This document shows positions 1 to 13,569 of a stretch of 64,000 nucleotides of DNA, piece by piece. The stretch is from Plantago major (taxonomy: Eukaryota; Streptophyta; Magnoliopsida; Lamiales; Plantaginaceae), in the NCBI GenBank assembly GCA_026545765.1, contig CM048839.1, positions 2,046,001-2,110,000 on the forward strand, read 5' to 3'. How positions within the stretch are numbered: the first letter of the stretch is position 1; each line of letters starts with the position of its first letter. The notes beneath the pieces were generated by a model. That model saw only the letters and a program-made list of their open reading frames with translations, was not told the origin of the DNA and ran no database searches. Both the position numbers and the translations under genes were made by a program.

Positions 1-670
1 TGTAGCAGTTCTTACACTAGTTTGTTTAACATCCTGTCACTTCAATACGCAATTTAACGAACATGGTACTGGATTCTGTGCAACATTTATGCCCCGCCTA
101 GCTTCTTGGTCATGATCAGGAGGTGTGCCACATTCTGTCAATGTGGGAGTGGGATCACTTGATAAATGAACAAACTGTGCTTGCAAGTACTCCTAATTTT
201 TGTAAAGTTGGTAACTAGGAGAATCTTACAGAACTTGCAGAGGATACTGGCTAAGTTGTCAAAGCCAGAAAGTTCCCTTGAACCCTCCTCTAACCACCTC
301 ATATTGTTTTGAAGCTTGTATCGAAAACCTGAACTGAAAGCTTAGAATATTCTCACTACATTTTGGTTCTCATATAAATGAACAGAAACTGTTGTGTATA
401 TGCGCATGCCACAGTGTCCTGTCCTCCTTCCGTAGGACGAGAACCAATTGCAAAATTCTGTTCTAATTCGGTCAGTGTAAGCATAGTGATAGAGTGTCTT
501 GAATATCTATGGAGGCAGAGACTTCCTGTATTATTGATAAAACTTTACTTCTGATCCTGTAAATTCCTATATATGTCCTGCATGATGCTGCACACACAAG
601 CTTTTCGCGCTGCATAATCAGGATGGGGTAATATCTTCACTTACTGTCATATGTTTGAATTAAATTTCAG

Positions 671-3600
671 GCAATTGAAGGATGCATTGAAGATACTCAA
701 GAAAAGGCTGGGGAACAAAAACTCTAAGATACAGCTTCTTTCTCTATTCGTAAGCCTCCAATCTTTTAGCTATTCTCCTTCCTTCATGCACTTCTCATGC
801 TCAACAGAAAATGCCGTATCCAGTGTGTAAAATTTATGAACAACCCCAGAACCTCAAGTTAGATCTGTCATTTTTGTAATTCTTTCTGTTTGTACCGACA
901 TCTGTGCATCTGTACTCTTTCTCTGTGGGTTTATCTACAGCCTCTACCTAGAAATGGACTGGCTAACAATTTATATAGAAAATCTGGAAATAATTCTATT
1001 TTTCATTTTAGATTGAACATTGTCCCATTTGCGCGTGTTAGATTTTTTTGCCCCATGAACCACAATGATTCTGTGGATGGATTTTCTGTTAAGATAAAAA
1101 TGTTTGCTCATGTTCTACTTTCCTTAACATCTGAGAAAACTTAAGGTTTTCATAAGAGATTTGCTGAAGCTAGTATACTACAATTATTCACGATAAATCT
1201 ACCCATTTTTGGCTGTGACATGAATGGAAAAAGAATCTCCCCCTCTATGCTCTGGCTGGTTTTTATAAATACGTAAACGTGCCAATGATGCATATTGCAT
1301 AAAGAAATTCAACTGCTTTCACTGTTTCAACTTTTCTTCAAGTAACTGGGTGGAACCTGCTAACCGGAATTTACTGGTATGTACTCAAGATTAATTGCAG
1401 ACATCTAAGATTTAACCTTGTTGATTTCGTCCATACAGGCACTCGAGACTCTGAGTAAGAATTGTGGAGACAATGTTTTCAAGCTAGTTGTTGATCGAGA
1501 TATTTTACATGAGATGGTCAAATTAGTAAAGAAGAAGGTGCTCATTGCTGTATCCTTATGGCCTGCCTTCCTCAAGTGTAATTTAAACTCCAATTGACAT
1601 TCTTTTATATTTTTTGATACAAAGGTGCAGCCTGATTTACACGTGAGGGAGAAGATCTTAGAGTTGATAGATACCTGGCAAGAAGCGTTAGGAGGGCCTA
1701 CGGGAAGGTTTCCCCAATATTACCGAGCTTACAATGAACTGAAGGTGATAGTCTTTCCCTGCTTCTTCTCATGTCTGTATAAACTTACGTTTAAAAGGTC
1801 ATTCTGGCGAAGTTTGTAGTGCCATGAAGTAAATACATAAGTATGACCCTGGGTCGGAAAATTCATGCCTGGACCAGGTGTACAACATTTGCCTAGACCT
1901 TGTGATTTAGAATATACCACATCAAGCAAAAAACATGTATGCCCTACAACCACATGTTTATGTGGTGAACTCTCAAGTCTCAATCAGAAGGTCTAGGCAT
2001 GTGTCGTATGCCTGAGCGAGTTAGGAATTTCCTCCCTCGTACTGAAATGGTGGTGAAGGAAAGGTGGTTTTCCCAGAAAGATATCTATGTTTTGTTTGCT
2101 TCCAAGCTTTTGAAAAGAGCGAGAGATTTTCATTCCTCTCAATTTTTGCTGGCTGATATCTATTTTATACTAATGATATACTTGTAATGAAGGTTTGAAT
2201 ATAATGTGGAGGCTTTAGTTAACACTGCTGGGTGTAGTTATACTGTAGTATGATGTTAAGCTGCCTTTCGATTGGTTAGTGTTAGTTGATTTCTCAATAA
2301 AGGGTGTTCAGATTTAATGAATCCTAAATTATATTAGGTGCTGATTGGTATAAATTTGTCTCAGTGGTAATTGTAAAATCTTGCTCTCTAAATATAATTT
2401 AAGTTTGAGAAATAGTTTTGAGACATGTCAACGCACAAGGCATGTTTGTTTTCTTGGTAGGTTGAGTCGATCGACTGTGCATCCATTTAATTTCTGGTAA
2501 AACCTGTTTGAGAGGGTACTTATGTGACCATGTGCAATTTTTTCTTTAATCGAATTCTCGTATTTAGAAAGAAAACATAATTATTAAGAAAAGCGCTTGC
2601 AAGGAAAGGAATCTGCATATATAATCACTATCCCGTTGCCAGTTAAGTTAAATGCACGTCGCAGTCCTTGGACTCTACATTGGTATTAGACACTTGACAC
2701 GGGTAGTGAGTACTGCAGTATTACATCTGCACGAGAGGCTACAAAGGTTCAGATACTGATTTAGTCTTTGCCTCGTTGGGCTCTTAAAAAGTTAGAAATA
2801 CATACCCTGCTGGTTCTTTTAAACTATAAGCCACTTCACTCACTCGGAGCCATCCTGTGTCAAGCCTTATTGTGTGAAAGTGAATCATTTTTCCTGTTTG
2901 GTGGGATGGAGAAGAGTGTGCGAATGGAGCTACTTTGGTAGTTTGGTTACATACTTGCAATTTGTTCTGTCATAACTCAGAAACATATGTTTACTCATTT
3001 GACAGTCTGCTGGCGTAGTATTCCCACCACGAGAGGAAAACAGTGCACCATTTTTCACTCCACCACAAACTTATCCAATTATTGACCCTACTTCTGAATA
3101 TGAAGAAGCTGCAGTACAAGCTTCACTGGAGTCTGATGCGTCTGGACTCAGGTATACTTACGATCCTAGTACAACATCTTAAATTCATTGCTTTTTAAAA
3201 GCCAGAGTATTATCTAATTTTGCAATAAGCATATTCAAAGGGATTTTTTAAATATTCTTGGCATAGGGGAGTATGTTCTGTTATGAGTTTCAAATTTCAT
3301 GTAATAGCCTTGTACATAAAATCATTTGAAGTGTTTTTATTCTATTCTGTTCACACAGGTGACATTTTAATACTGTTTGTTATTACGTTTTCACACTTTG
3401 AATTTCCTTTTGTAGCTTGCTTGAAATTCAAAATGCTGAAGGAATTTCAGATGTTCTTAATGAAATGCTGGCTGCCCTGGATCCAAATAATCCTCAGGTT
3501 TAATTTATTATATTCCCTAAACCCTTTCACATTCCTTGGAAAATATTCTTTTGCTTAATTTTTGGCTGCATGCTACTCTTCGCAGCGTCTCATCAACTCA

Positions 3601-6279
3601 AGGATTACTTTGTCTTAAGAATTATATCCCTTTTTTATTTAAATGTAATCAGATAATTTAGTCCATAATCACGTGTAAATAGAAATCAGGCACTTTGGGA
3701 TCTCGGCAGAATTTTGAAAGCGGTTTTCATTTGCCTGAAGATGTATGTGGCCTGTATTAACCAACTTTTTAAACGTTGCTTTAGGGTGTGAAGGACGAGA
3801 TCATTGTTGACTTGGTTGATCAATGCCGCTCGTACCAGAAACGTGTCATGGTTCTTGTGAACAATACTGGGTAAGAATAAGGATGTTCTAGTTTGGTCAT
3901 TAGAACATAAATGAACTGGTTACCGACTGCTATTTCGCGTTTTCAGGGATGAGGATCTTCTATGCAAAGGATTGGCATTGAATGATAACCTTCAGCGAGT
4001 ACTTCGTCGACATGATGATATTGCCGAGGGACAACCTGCAGTTCTAGTTCCTAATGGAAATACTCCAGTCGCACCTCTTATGAATGTAAATCACGAGGAT
4101 GAAGAGTCCGAAGATGATTATTCTCAGTTAGCGCGCAGGTAAACTGACATTAAATTACCCTGTATCTGTTCTTTTTATGCTAATGTCCTAGTTTTGCATG
4201 ATGATCAGATTGATGGTGATGAAAGCAGTGTTTCGGCCTTTTATACTTCTTTGCATGACACCATTCACTTTTCTCCCTGTGTTCCATGCATATAACTTCT
4301 GTGATTTTCTGAAAGAGGCTTTAATCTGTTAAGCAATTAGGTAGCTCCTTATTAATTGTGTTATATGATTGTCACCAGACGATCATATCGCACAATTGAC
4401 CAGGACCTCTTGTTTTCTGTCTTAGTTCCACTATATCAAAGTAGTACCAAATGCATTATGCATAGCTGCTAGTCCAGGATGAAAACATGAGGCATTATCA
4501 TCAATGTTTTGTTACTAATTCAGAGTGAATAACATAAACTCTAATGCAATGTCTACTAAAATCCATCACAAGTTTGCGTTTTACTGTATCTTGCATTTGT
4601 AAACTTAGGATTGGTGAGGCAGCAAGATGATAAGATATTTACATCTAAAAGCTTTAACCTGGAGAGTAGGGTCGGTTTGGAACTTTGGTTCTCTATCTTT
4701 GATGCTTTCCTGACTGCTACATAGGTAGAATTATCGATATATGTACTATAATCCAAACCAAAAGTTCTGGGTTCTGTGTTCTTGCCAGAGTTTGGTAGAA
4801 CTTAATCACCTATAGTTTCATATAATTGGTATATTGCTAATCTTTTTACAAGTGAAAAGTAACGTTAAGAAATGGGTGCTATTGAATAAGGAGATGGATC
4901 CCAAAAGCCCCTTTTCCCCAACATTCTACCGCTACACTCCAATTAACCCATCTTTTTATTCATCGGCTCCTTTTTCTTGAACCATACTTTTGCCAAATTC
5001 TGGTCCAGGAATATATAATTTAAACTTTTGACTATAGAGCCATACTTGGTCAAGTGGAATGAAGGAACAAGCCTTTCATCGCCATGTCTATGTTTCATGC
5101 ACCATACTAACTCTCTGCATTTGCCTTCCAGTGCACCAACAACACATCTAAAACAACACCGATTACCTGAACACTCACTTTTCTGCTGTCCCTTTCTTCT
5201 CTTTCATGTCTGTGACTGTATCTACTGCACTTGATCTAAGAGCATCCTTAGGGTCTTTGGCAATATAAATGTTAATTAAAGAAAGGATATAGTAGGTTAG
5301 GGGTGAATGGGTTCACTGTTCAGCTATAAAGACAAAACAAGTTATTCACGATCTGACGAAAATAGTGTAGTTTGAGTTGCTGGTGATAACTTGTTACCCT
5401 GCAAGCGAGTTTATTGGTGATTACGTGGTATTTGGCAATTGTCTTGAGGGAAGGAGTTTTATGTGCCGGTAATGTTATATTGGCAATTGTCCAATATTTA
5501 GAGGGGAAATGGTTAAATGTGACCAGCCTTCAATGCAGTACACTACATCTATTTTCCTAGTTGAAGACTTGAAGTATGCTTGGTTTCTTACCCTTTGACT
5601 GTTCTTGTTTTATGTCTGGAAATTTATTGTCATTGTACTTGAAATGACTTGCAGATCCACAAGAGATGCATCATCACAGGGACTGGGACGTAGACGTAAC
5701 GTCCTGAATGAACCACCACAAGTTAATCCCGTTCTTACTCCACTCTCATCAAAGAAACCAGCTGGCACAGATTCTAGCACTCTCGATTTTCTCAGCGGTG
5801 ACCTATATGAGAATGAATTATCACCAACAACATCACACTCCCCAACTAACACAGTCCCACCTCCCTTAACCCGCAGAACCTCCATTCCTCCACCAAGTCC
5901 AACGCGCTCTTCCTCCCCTGACGATTTCCTAAATCCCACCGCATCACTTTTCACCCGAAAAACAAGAAATGACGACCCTGCCCCTATAACAAAACCTGCT
6001 GACCAGTTGCCTCCATTTAAGGATGTACCCTCTGGCATCTTGCCACCTCCACCTGCCCGACACAATCAGAGGCAGCAGTTCTTCGAGCAGCATGGTGGAT
6101 CCTCTCGCTCCAGCAGTGGGTCTGGTTCTTCATATGATAACTTAGTCGGGCAGGCTCAGAACCTTTCTGTCTCCCCAGCTGCATCTAAGCAAGAGAAACC
6201 CGAAGATGCACTTTTTAGGGACCTGGTTGATTTCGCAAGATCCAAGTCATCATCGACCAAACCAGAGCGGTCATTCTAG
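671..6279 (+). CDS. TOM1-like (TOL) protein, VHS + GAT domains, 5' end missing
   Basis: Ubiquitin-binding ESCRT-0-like sorting adaptor that delivers ubiquitinated membrane cargo to multivesicular bodies. Exons by GT-AG rules and phase: 671-749, 1439-1537, 1631-1744, 3006-3151, 3416-3497, 3785-3870, 3947-4138, 5655-6279; together about 474 residues. The first three exons give the C-terminal half of a VHS domain ([14 protein letters not shown], then [14 protein letters not shown], then [17 protein letters not shown]). Exons 3416-4138 give a GAT domain ([41 protein letters not shown]-like [11 protein letters not shown]). The long last exon is Pro/Ser-rich and disordered, as in plant TOLs, ending [13 protein letters not shown]. 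The start codon and first VHS exon lie left of the window; bases 1-670 read as intron. Family assignment is firm. Which TOL paralogue it is cannot be told from this part. Confidence 0.93.
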
Positions 6280-7054
6280 CTGACCAAGCTGAGTAAAATT
6301 TACCGGGTGAATTGCAGTAACTAAAATAAGCATTTTATGATTCATGGACTTAGTAGTTTTTGTTGTGTCAAATGTGTTGAAGCTTCAGGGTGTCTGTATA
6401 TTGGAGTAACTGAGATGTGGTACTTTCTTATGGTTCATGACTTGATGAACTGCTGTAAGTACATTCATTGCTGTCGTTTCTGGAGTATATTGGTATAGTT
6501 TTTATCTTTCAGCTGTCCTATGAGTGTGACACACTTTCTTTTCGTCTGTATGTTTCTCAACTAATTGAGAAGGCGACTAATAGTTCATCGGTCACCTTAA
6601 TTTCTTGAAAAGATACATAGAGAAGCTTTTCATATCGACATTTTACCAACAGAATTATTATGGTTAAACTATCATTCTTAGCTCAAACAGATCAAATGAG
6701 TTGAGTCGAGTTGAGTTCGGGCTTAACAGACCAAAATTAGTTGATCAGTGTATCAATTATCGTCATAGTAGTACTAAGTAGGAAAGCTACACTTCCATTC
6801 AGTTTATTCTTCTATATCTTGTGCGGCAGTGCATAATGAATGTTTCATGCTATGCAAATTAATGGTATAAACAATGTAAACCATTTAAATCATAACAAAA
6901 GATGTAATTGAACAATGAACGAACTCTTTCCTCTTCTTGTCACTTGATTTCTTCGAGCATTCATCCCAATTCAAAACCACCCCCACCCCCACGAAAGTGC
7001 ATTTTGTACTATTAGTCCTGGAGCTAGGTAGGGTTCACTCGCGTTTCTTCGTGT
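6280..7054. other. 3'UTR of the TOL gene and intergenic DNA
   Basis: The stop codon is followed by about 350 bp of plausible 3'UTR, then AT-rich spacer. A C-run (ccacccccacccccac) lies near 6978. No open frame with recognisable similarity on either strand. Confidence 0.5.
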
Positions 7055-7398
7055 GTGTTTGCAAATGCTTTTACTAGTGCTTTTTTGTCTGCTTTTGTTA
7101 AAAGTTGATTAAAGTTGATTTTAAGCAAAAGTCATTAGTGTTTGATATATTATACAAAAAACAGCTTAAAGTTGTAAAAGCATAAGTTTTAGTGTTTGTA
7201 AAAATTAATTTAATTAGTTGATTTTAATTGGAAAAAAAGCTACTACCTGCTTAAGCAGAGAAGCATTTATCGTATTGCTTCTTTACATACCTACTTTTTT
7301 CAGGAGAAGTTAAGACAAGTTGTAATATAAAACACTAAAAAACTACTTTTTGATTCTTCAAAAGCACAAAAGCAATTTTTTAAAGCATTTGCAAACAC
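7055..7398. mobile_element. MITE-like element with 17-bp perfect terminal inverted repeats
   Basis: The left end GTGTTTGCAAATGCTTT (7055-7071) is the exact reverse complement of 7382-7398. The interior is AT-rich with repeated 'aaagttgatt' and 'aaagc' motifs and no coding capacity. This resembles short non-autonomous hAT-like MITEs common in plants. I found no clear target duplication, so the exact ends and superfamily are uncertain. Confidence 0.65.
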
Positions 7399-7760
7399 AA
7401 GCTTCATATTGGTCATAGTCTCATAGATTTATGTATATAAGACAATTGTAAAGCACTAACACTCACTATTTTTCTTATTCTCGTGTACTTCACACATAAT
7501 TGGTCTTTACCAAACACACATAATAATTTCCAACTAAATGAGTTAGGTAGTCTTGCCTGATCAGGTGGTAAGAAAACTCGGTCAACGTACGATTATGTTC
7601 TCCACGGTTGTAAATGAAGAATTTGAAAACTATATATATACTAAGAAGAGTTACGAGCCGATAACTAGCTGAACACGTTTGTTTAAAAAAAGCCTGCCTG
7701 TCCACTTCTAGTGACTATAAATATATCCAACGTTGTATTTATTTATTGACGTTGTAAATA
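7399..7760. other. unique spacer left of the tandem array
   Basis: AT-rich DNA without a credible gene. It ends near 7760, where the first array unit begins. The first unit has 'agccggcccatgagataagg' where later units have 'agtcggcccatgagatcagg', as expected for an outer, diverged copy. Confidence 0.4.
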
Positions 7761-9687
7761 CGGTGTATATAGCCGGCCCATGAGATAAGGAACCGAAAAA
7801 TTAGACAAGAAAACCGGAACGGAACCGCTAGAGTAACCATAATCATAGGATTAGGAACACCCGGTGTAACCTAACCTACTATCTATCTCATTCATTCTCG
7901 CCGCTTTTGTTTGTATTCTAAATTGAGAATTCCATAATTTTCTTTCTCCGTCGTCTTCTTCTTCTGGTAGCCGGCCCGGTATAGAGTTCAGCTACAATTT
8001 CTCACTCTATCAAATTCACAGGTACCAATCTATAATCTCTCTGTCTCTAGCTATTTTTAAACTTCACTCATATACCTTTATGCGATAGATTAGCTTTTCC
8101 TATTCCTTAAAACCTTAGCCTCCTTTATGCGATAAATTTATTTGTTGTTCATGTATGAGAACATAGGTGTTGGGGATGTGATAAATTTAGATCCAATTGC
8201 AACCATATCTGGTGTGATTGAATTTCGAGAAGATGGTTTTAGTTTTGTTGTATTATATTGTTTATTTGTAATATCGATAAGAGAATGATTTAGTTTGGTT
8301 TTGTAATGCGTAGGGTGGTGCATAGCTTTCTATGTTAGTTATGGAAGTTGTAATTAGGTGGTATGGACCTGAGGTAATCCTAACAACAACCTTTATAACA
8401 TAAAAAAGAAAACGAATCCTTTTGTAATTGAAAATTTGAAAGTACATTTCAAGATTGATTTGACATACACCTCAAAATTAGGGGTGCACGTTCGGATTAA
8501 TCCGATCCGAAGTTTCGGACCACTAAAGGCTCAATTCGAAATTCGATCCGAACGATCGGATCGGATTTCGGATTAATCTGAAAAAAGTTCGGATTGGATC
8601 GGATTTAATCCGAACTTTAATTAAAAAAAAACTGAAGTAGCATTTCGTAGCCAAATTAAATACTAGTTTAGTAGTTCCACATTCAAAATAAACAAAATAT
8701 AGTTCACAAGTTTATTTCAAGTCGAGGTGTATATAGTCGGCCCATGAGATCAGGAACCGAAAAATTAGACAAGAAAACCGGAACGGAACCGCTAGAGTAA
8801 CCAAAATCATAGGAACACCCGGTGTAACCTAACCTACTACTATCTCATTCATTCTCCCCGCTTTGGTTTGTATTCGAAATTGAGAATTCCATAATTTTCT
8901 TTCTCCGTCGTCTTCTTACGGTAGCCCAGTATAGAGTTCAGCTACAATTTCTAACTCTATCAAATTCACATGTACCAATCTATAATCTCTCTCTCTCTAG
9001 CTATTTTTAAACTTCACTCATATACCTTTATGCGATAGATTAGCTTTTCCTATTCCTTAAAACCTTCGCCTCCTTTATGCGATAAATTTATTTGTTGTTC
9101 ATGTATGAGAACATAGGTGTTGGGGACGTAATAAATTTAGATCCAATTGCAACCATATCTGGTGTGATTGAATTTCGAGAAGATGATTTTAGTATTGTTG
9201 TATTATATTGTTTATTTGTAATATCGATAAGAGAATGATTTAGTTTGGTTTTGTAATGCGTAGGGTGGTGCATAGCTTTCTATGTTAGTTATGGAAGTTG
9301 TAATTAGGTGGTATGGACCTGAGGTAATCCTAACAACAACCTTTATAACATAAAAAAGAAAACGAATCCTTTTGTAATTGAAAATTTGAAAGTACATTTC
9401 AAGATTGATTTGACATACACCTCAAAATTAGGGGTGCACGTTCGGATTAATCCGATCCGAAGTTTCGGACCACTAAAGGCTCAATCCGAAATTCGATCCG
9501 AACGATCGGATCGGATTTCGGATTAATCTGAAAAAAGTTCGGATTGGATCGGATTTAATCCGAACTTTAATTAAAAAAAAACTGAAGTAGCATTTCGTAG
9601 CCAAATTAAATACTAGTTTAGTAGTTCCACATTCAAAATAAACAAAATATAGTTCACAAGTTTATTTCAAGTCGAGGTGTATATAGT

Positions 9688-12600
9688 CGGCCCATGAGAT
9701 CAGGAACCGAAAAATTAGACAAGAAAACCGGAACGGAACCGCTAGAGTAACCAAAATCATAGGAACACCCGGTGTAACCTAACCTACTACTATCTCATTC
9801 ATTCTCCCCGCTTTTGTTTGTATTCGAAATTGAGAATTCCATAATTTTCTTTCTCCGTCGTCTTCTTCTTCTGGTAGCCGGCCCGGTATAGAGTTAAGCT
9901 ACAATTTCTAACTCTATCAAATTCACATGTACCAATCTATAATCTCTCTCTCTCTAGCTATTTTTAAACTTCACTCATATACCTTTATGCGATAGATTAG
10001 CTTTTCCTATTCCTTAAAACCTTAGCCTCCTTTATGCGATAAATTTATTTGTTGTTCATGTATGAGAACATAGGTGTTGGGGATGTGATAAATTTAGATC
10101 CAATTGCAACCATATCTGGTGTGATTGAATTTCGAGAAGATGGTTTTAGTTTTGTTGTATTATATTGTTTATTTGTAATATCGATAAGAGAATGATTTAG
10201 TTTGGTTTTGTAATGCGTAGGGTGGTGCATAGCTTTCTATGTTAGTTATGGAAGTTGTAATTAGGTGGTATGGACCTGAGGTAATCCTAACAACAACCTT
10301 TATAACATAAAAAAGAAAACGAATCCTTTTGTAATTGAAAATTTGAAAGTACATTTCAAGATTGATTTGACATACACCTCAAAATTAGGGGTGCACGTTC
10401 GGATTAATCCGATCCGAAGTTTCGGACCACTAAAGGCTCAATTCGAAATTCGATCCGAACGATCGGATCGGATTTCGGATTAATCTGAAAAAAGTTCGGA
10501 TTGGATCGGATTTAATCCGAACTTTAATTAAAAAAAAACTGAAGTAGCATTTCGTAGCCAAATTAAATACTAGTTTAGTAGTTCCACATTCAAAATAAAC
10601 AAAATATAGTTCACAAGTTTAGTTCAAGTCGAGGTGTATATAGTCGGCCCATGAGATCAGGAACCGAAAAATTAGACAAGAAAACCGGAACGGAACCGCT
10701 AGAGTAACCAAAATCATAGGAACACCCGATGTAACCTAACCTACTACTCTCTCATTCATTCTCCCCGCTTTTGTTTGTATTCGAAATTGAGAATTCCATA
10801 ATTTTCTTTCTCCGTCGTCTTCTTCTTCTGGTAGCCGGCCCGGTATAGAGTTCAGCTACAATTTCTAACTCTATCAAATTCACATGTACCAATCTATAAT
10901 CTCTCTCTCTCTCTAGCTATTTTTAAACTTCACTCATATACCTTTATGCGATAGATTTGCTTTTCCTATTCCTTAAAACCTTCGCCTCCTTTATGCGATA
11001 AATTTATTTGTTGTTCATGTATGAGAACATAGGTGTTGGGGACGTAATAAATTTAGATCCAATTGCAACCATATCTGGTGTGATTGAATTTCGAGAAGAT
11101 GATTTTAGTATTGTTGTATTATATTGTTTATTTGTAATATCGATAAAATATTTTGGAGAGAATGATTTAGTTTGGTTTTGTAATGCGTAGGGTGGTGCAT
11201 AGCTTTCTATGGTTAGTTATGGAAGTTGTAATTAGGTGGTATATATGGACCTGAGGTAATCCTAACAAAAACCTTTATAACATAAAAAAGAAAACGAATC
11301 CTTTTGTAAATGAAAATTTGAAAGTACATTTCAAGATTGATTTGACATACACCTCAAAACTAGGGGTGCACGTTCGGATTAATCCGATCCAATCCGATCC
11401 GAAGTTTCGGACCACTAAAGGCTCAATCCGAAATCCGATCCGAACGATCGGATCCGATATCGGATTAATCTTAAAAAAGTTCGGATTTAATCCGAATAAT
11501 CCGAACTTTAATTAAAAAAAACTGAAGTAGCATTTCGTAGCCAAATTAATACTAGTTTAGTAGTTCCACATTCAAAATAAACAAAATGAAGTTCACAAGT
11601 TTACTTCAAGTCGAGGTGTATATAGTCGGCCCATGAGATCAGGAACCGAAAAATTAGACAAGAAAATCGGAACGGAACCGCTAGAGTAACCAAAATCATA
11701 GGATTAGGAACACCCGGTGTAACCTAACCTACTATCTATCTCATTCATTCTCGCCGCTTTTGTTTGTATTCTAAATTGAGAATTCCATAATTTTATTTCT
11801 CCGTCGTCTTCTTCTTCTGGTAGCCGGCCCGGTATAGAGTTCAGCTACAATTTCTCACTATCAAATTCACAGGTACCAATCTATAATCTCTCTCTCTCTA
11901 GCTATTTTTAAACTTCACTCATATACCTTTATGCGATAGATTAGCTTTTCCTATTCCTTAAAACCTTCGCCTCCTTTATGCGATAAATTTATTTGTTGTT
12001 CATGTATGAGAACATAGGTGTTGGGGATGTGATAAATTTAGATCCAATTGCAACCATATCTGGTGTGATTGAATTTCGAGAAGATGGTTTTAGTTTTGTT
12101 GTATTATATTGTTTATTTGTAATATCGATAAGAGAATGATTTAGTTTGGTTTTGTAATGCGTAGGGTGGTGCATAGCTTTCTATGTTAGTTATGGAAGTT
12201 GTAATTAGGTGGTATGGACCTGAGGTAATCCTAACAACAACCTTTATAACATAAAAAAGAAAACGAATCCTTTTGTAATTGAAAATTTGAAAGTACATTT
12301 CAAGATTGATTTGACATACACCTCAAAATTAGGGGTGCACGTTCGGATTAATCCGATCCGAAGTTTCGGACCACTAAAGGCTCAATCCGAAATTCGATCC
12401 GAACGATCGGATCGGATTTCGGATTAATCTGAAAAAAGTTCGGATTGGATCGGATTTAATCCGAACTTTAATTAAAAAAAAACTGAAGTAGCATTTCGTA
12501 GCCAAATTAAATACTAGTTTAGTAGTTCCACATTCAAAATAAACAAAATATAGTTCACAAGTTTATTTCAAGTCGAGGTGTATATAGTCGGCCCATGAGA

Positions 12601-13569
12601 TCAGGAACCGAAAAATTAGACAAGAAAACCGGAACGGAACCGCTAGAGTAACCAAAATCATAGGAACACCCGGTGTAACCTAACCTACTACTATCTCATT
12701 CATTCTCCCCGCTTTTGTTTGTATTCGAAATTGAGAATTCCATAATTTTCTTTCTCCGTCGTCTTCTTCTTCTGGTAGCCGGCCCGGTATAGAGTTCAGC
12801 TACAATTTCTAACTCTATCAAATTCACATGTACCAATCTATAATCTCTCTCTCTCTAGCTATTTTTAAACTTCACTCATATACCTTTATGCGATAGATTT
12901 GCTTTTCCTATTCCTTAAAACCTTCGCCTCCTTTATGCGATAAATTTATTTGTTGTTCATGTATGAGAACATAGGTGTTGGGGACGTAATAAATTTAGAT
13001 CCAATTGCAACCATATCTGGTGTGATTGAATTTCGAGAAGATGATTTTAGTATTGTTGTATTATATTGTTTATTTGTAATATCGATAAAATATTTTGGAG
13101 AGAATGATTTAGTTTGGTTTTGTAATGCGTAGGGTGGTGCATAGCTTTCTATGGTTAGTTATGGAAGTTGTAATTAGGTGGTATATATGGACCTGAGGTA
13201 ATCCTAACAACAACCTTTATAACATAAAAAAGAAAACGAATCCTTTTGTAAATGAAAATTTGAAAGTACATTTCAAGATTGATTTGACATACACCTCAAA
13301 ACTAGGGGTGCACGTTCGGATTAATCCGATCCAATCCGATCCGAAGTTTCGGACCACTAAAGGCTCAATCCGAAATCCGATCCGAACGATCGGATCCGAT
13401 ATCGGATTAATCTGAAAAAAGTTCGGATTTAATCCGAATAATCCGAACTTTAATTAAAAAAAAACTGAAGTAGCATTTCGTAGCCAAATTAATACTAGTT
13501 TAGTAGTTCCACATTCAAAATAAACAAAATGAAGTTCACAAGTTTACTTCAAGTCGAGGTGTATATAGT
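9688..13569. repeat. two-unit higher-order repeat inside the array
   Basis: Units starting at 9688 and 10645 (957 + 982 bp) are matched by those at 11627 and 12589 (962 + 981 bp). The pattern is the same in both pairs. The first member has the 11-bp deletion before 'gagaatgattt'. The second has the 'aaaatattttggag' variant, 'ctatggttagtt' and the shorter 'gttcggatttaatccg' segment. This is what a duplication of a dimer produces. Confidence 0.75.

Noticed and set aside
5610..6065. 151-codon minus-strand frame in the last TOL exon
   Set aside because: It is the shadow of the Pro/Ser-rich plus-strand exon, which continues the TOL protein in phase.
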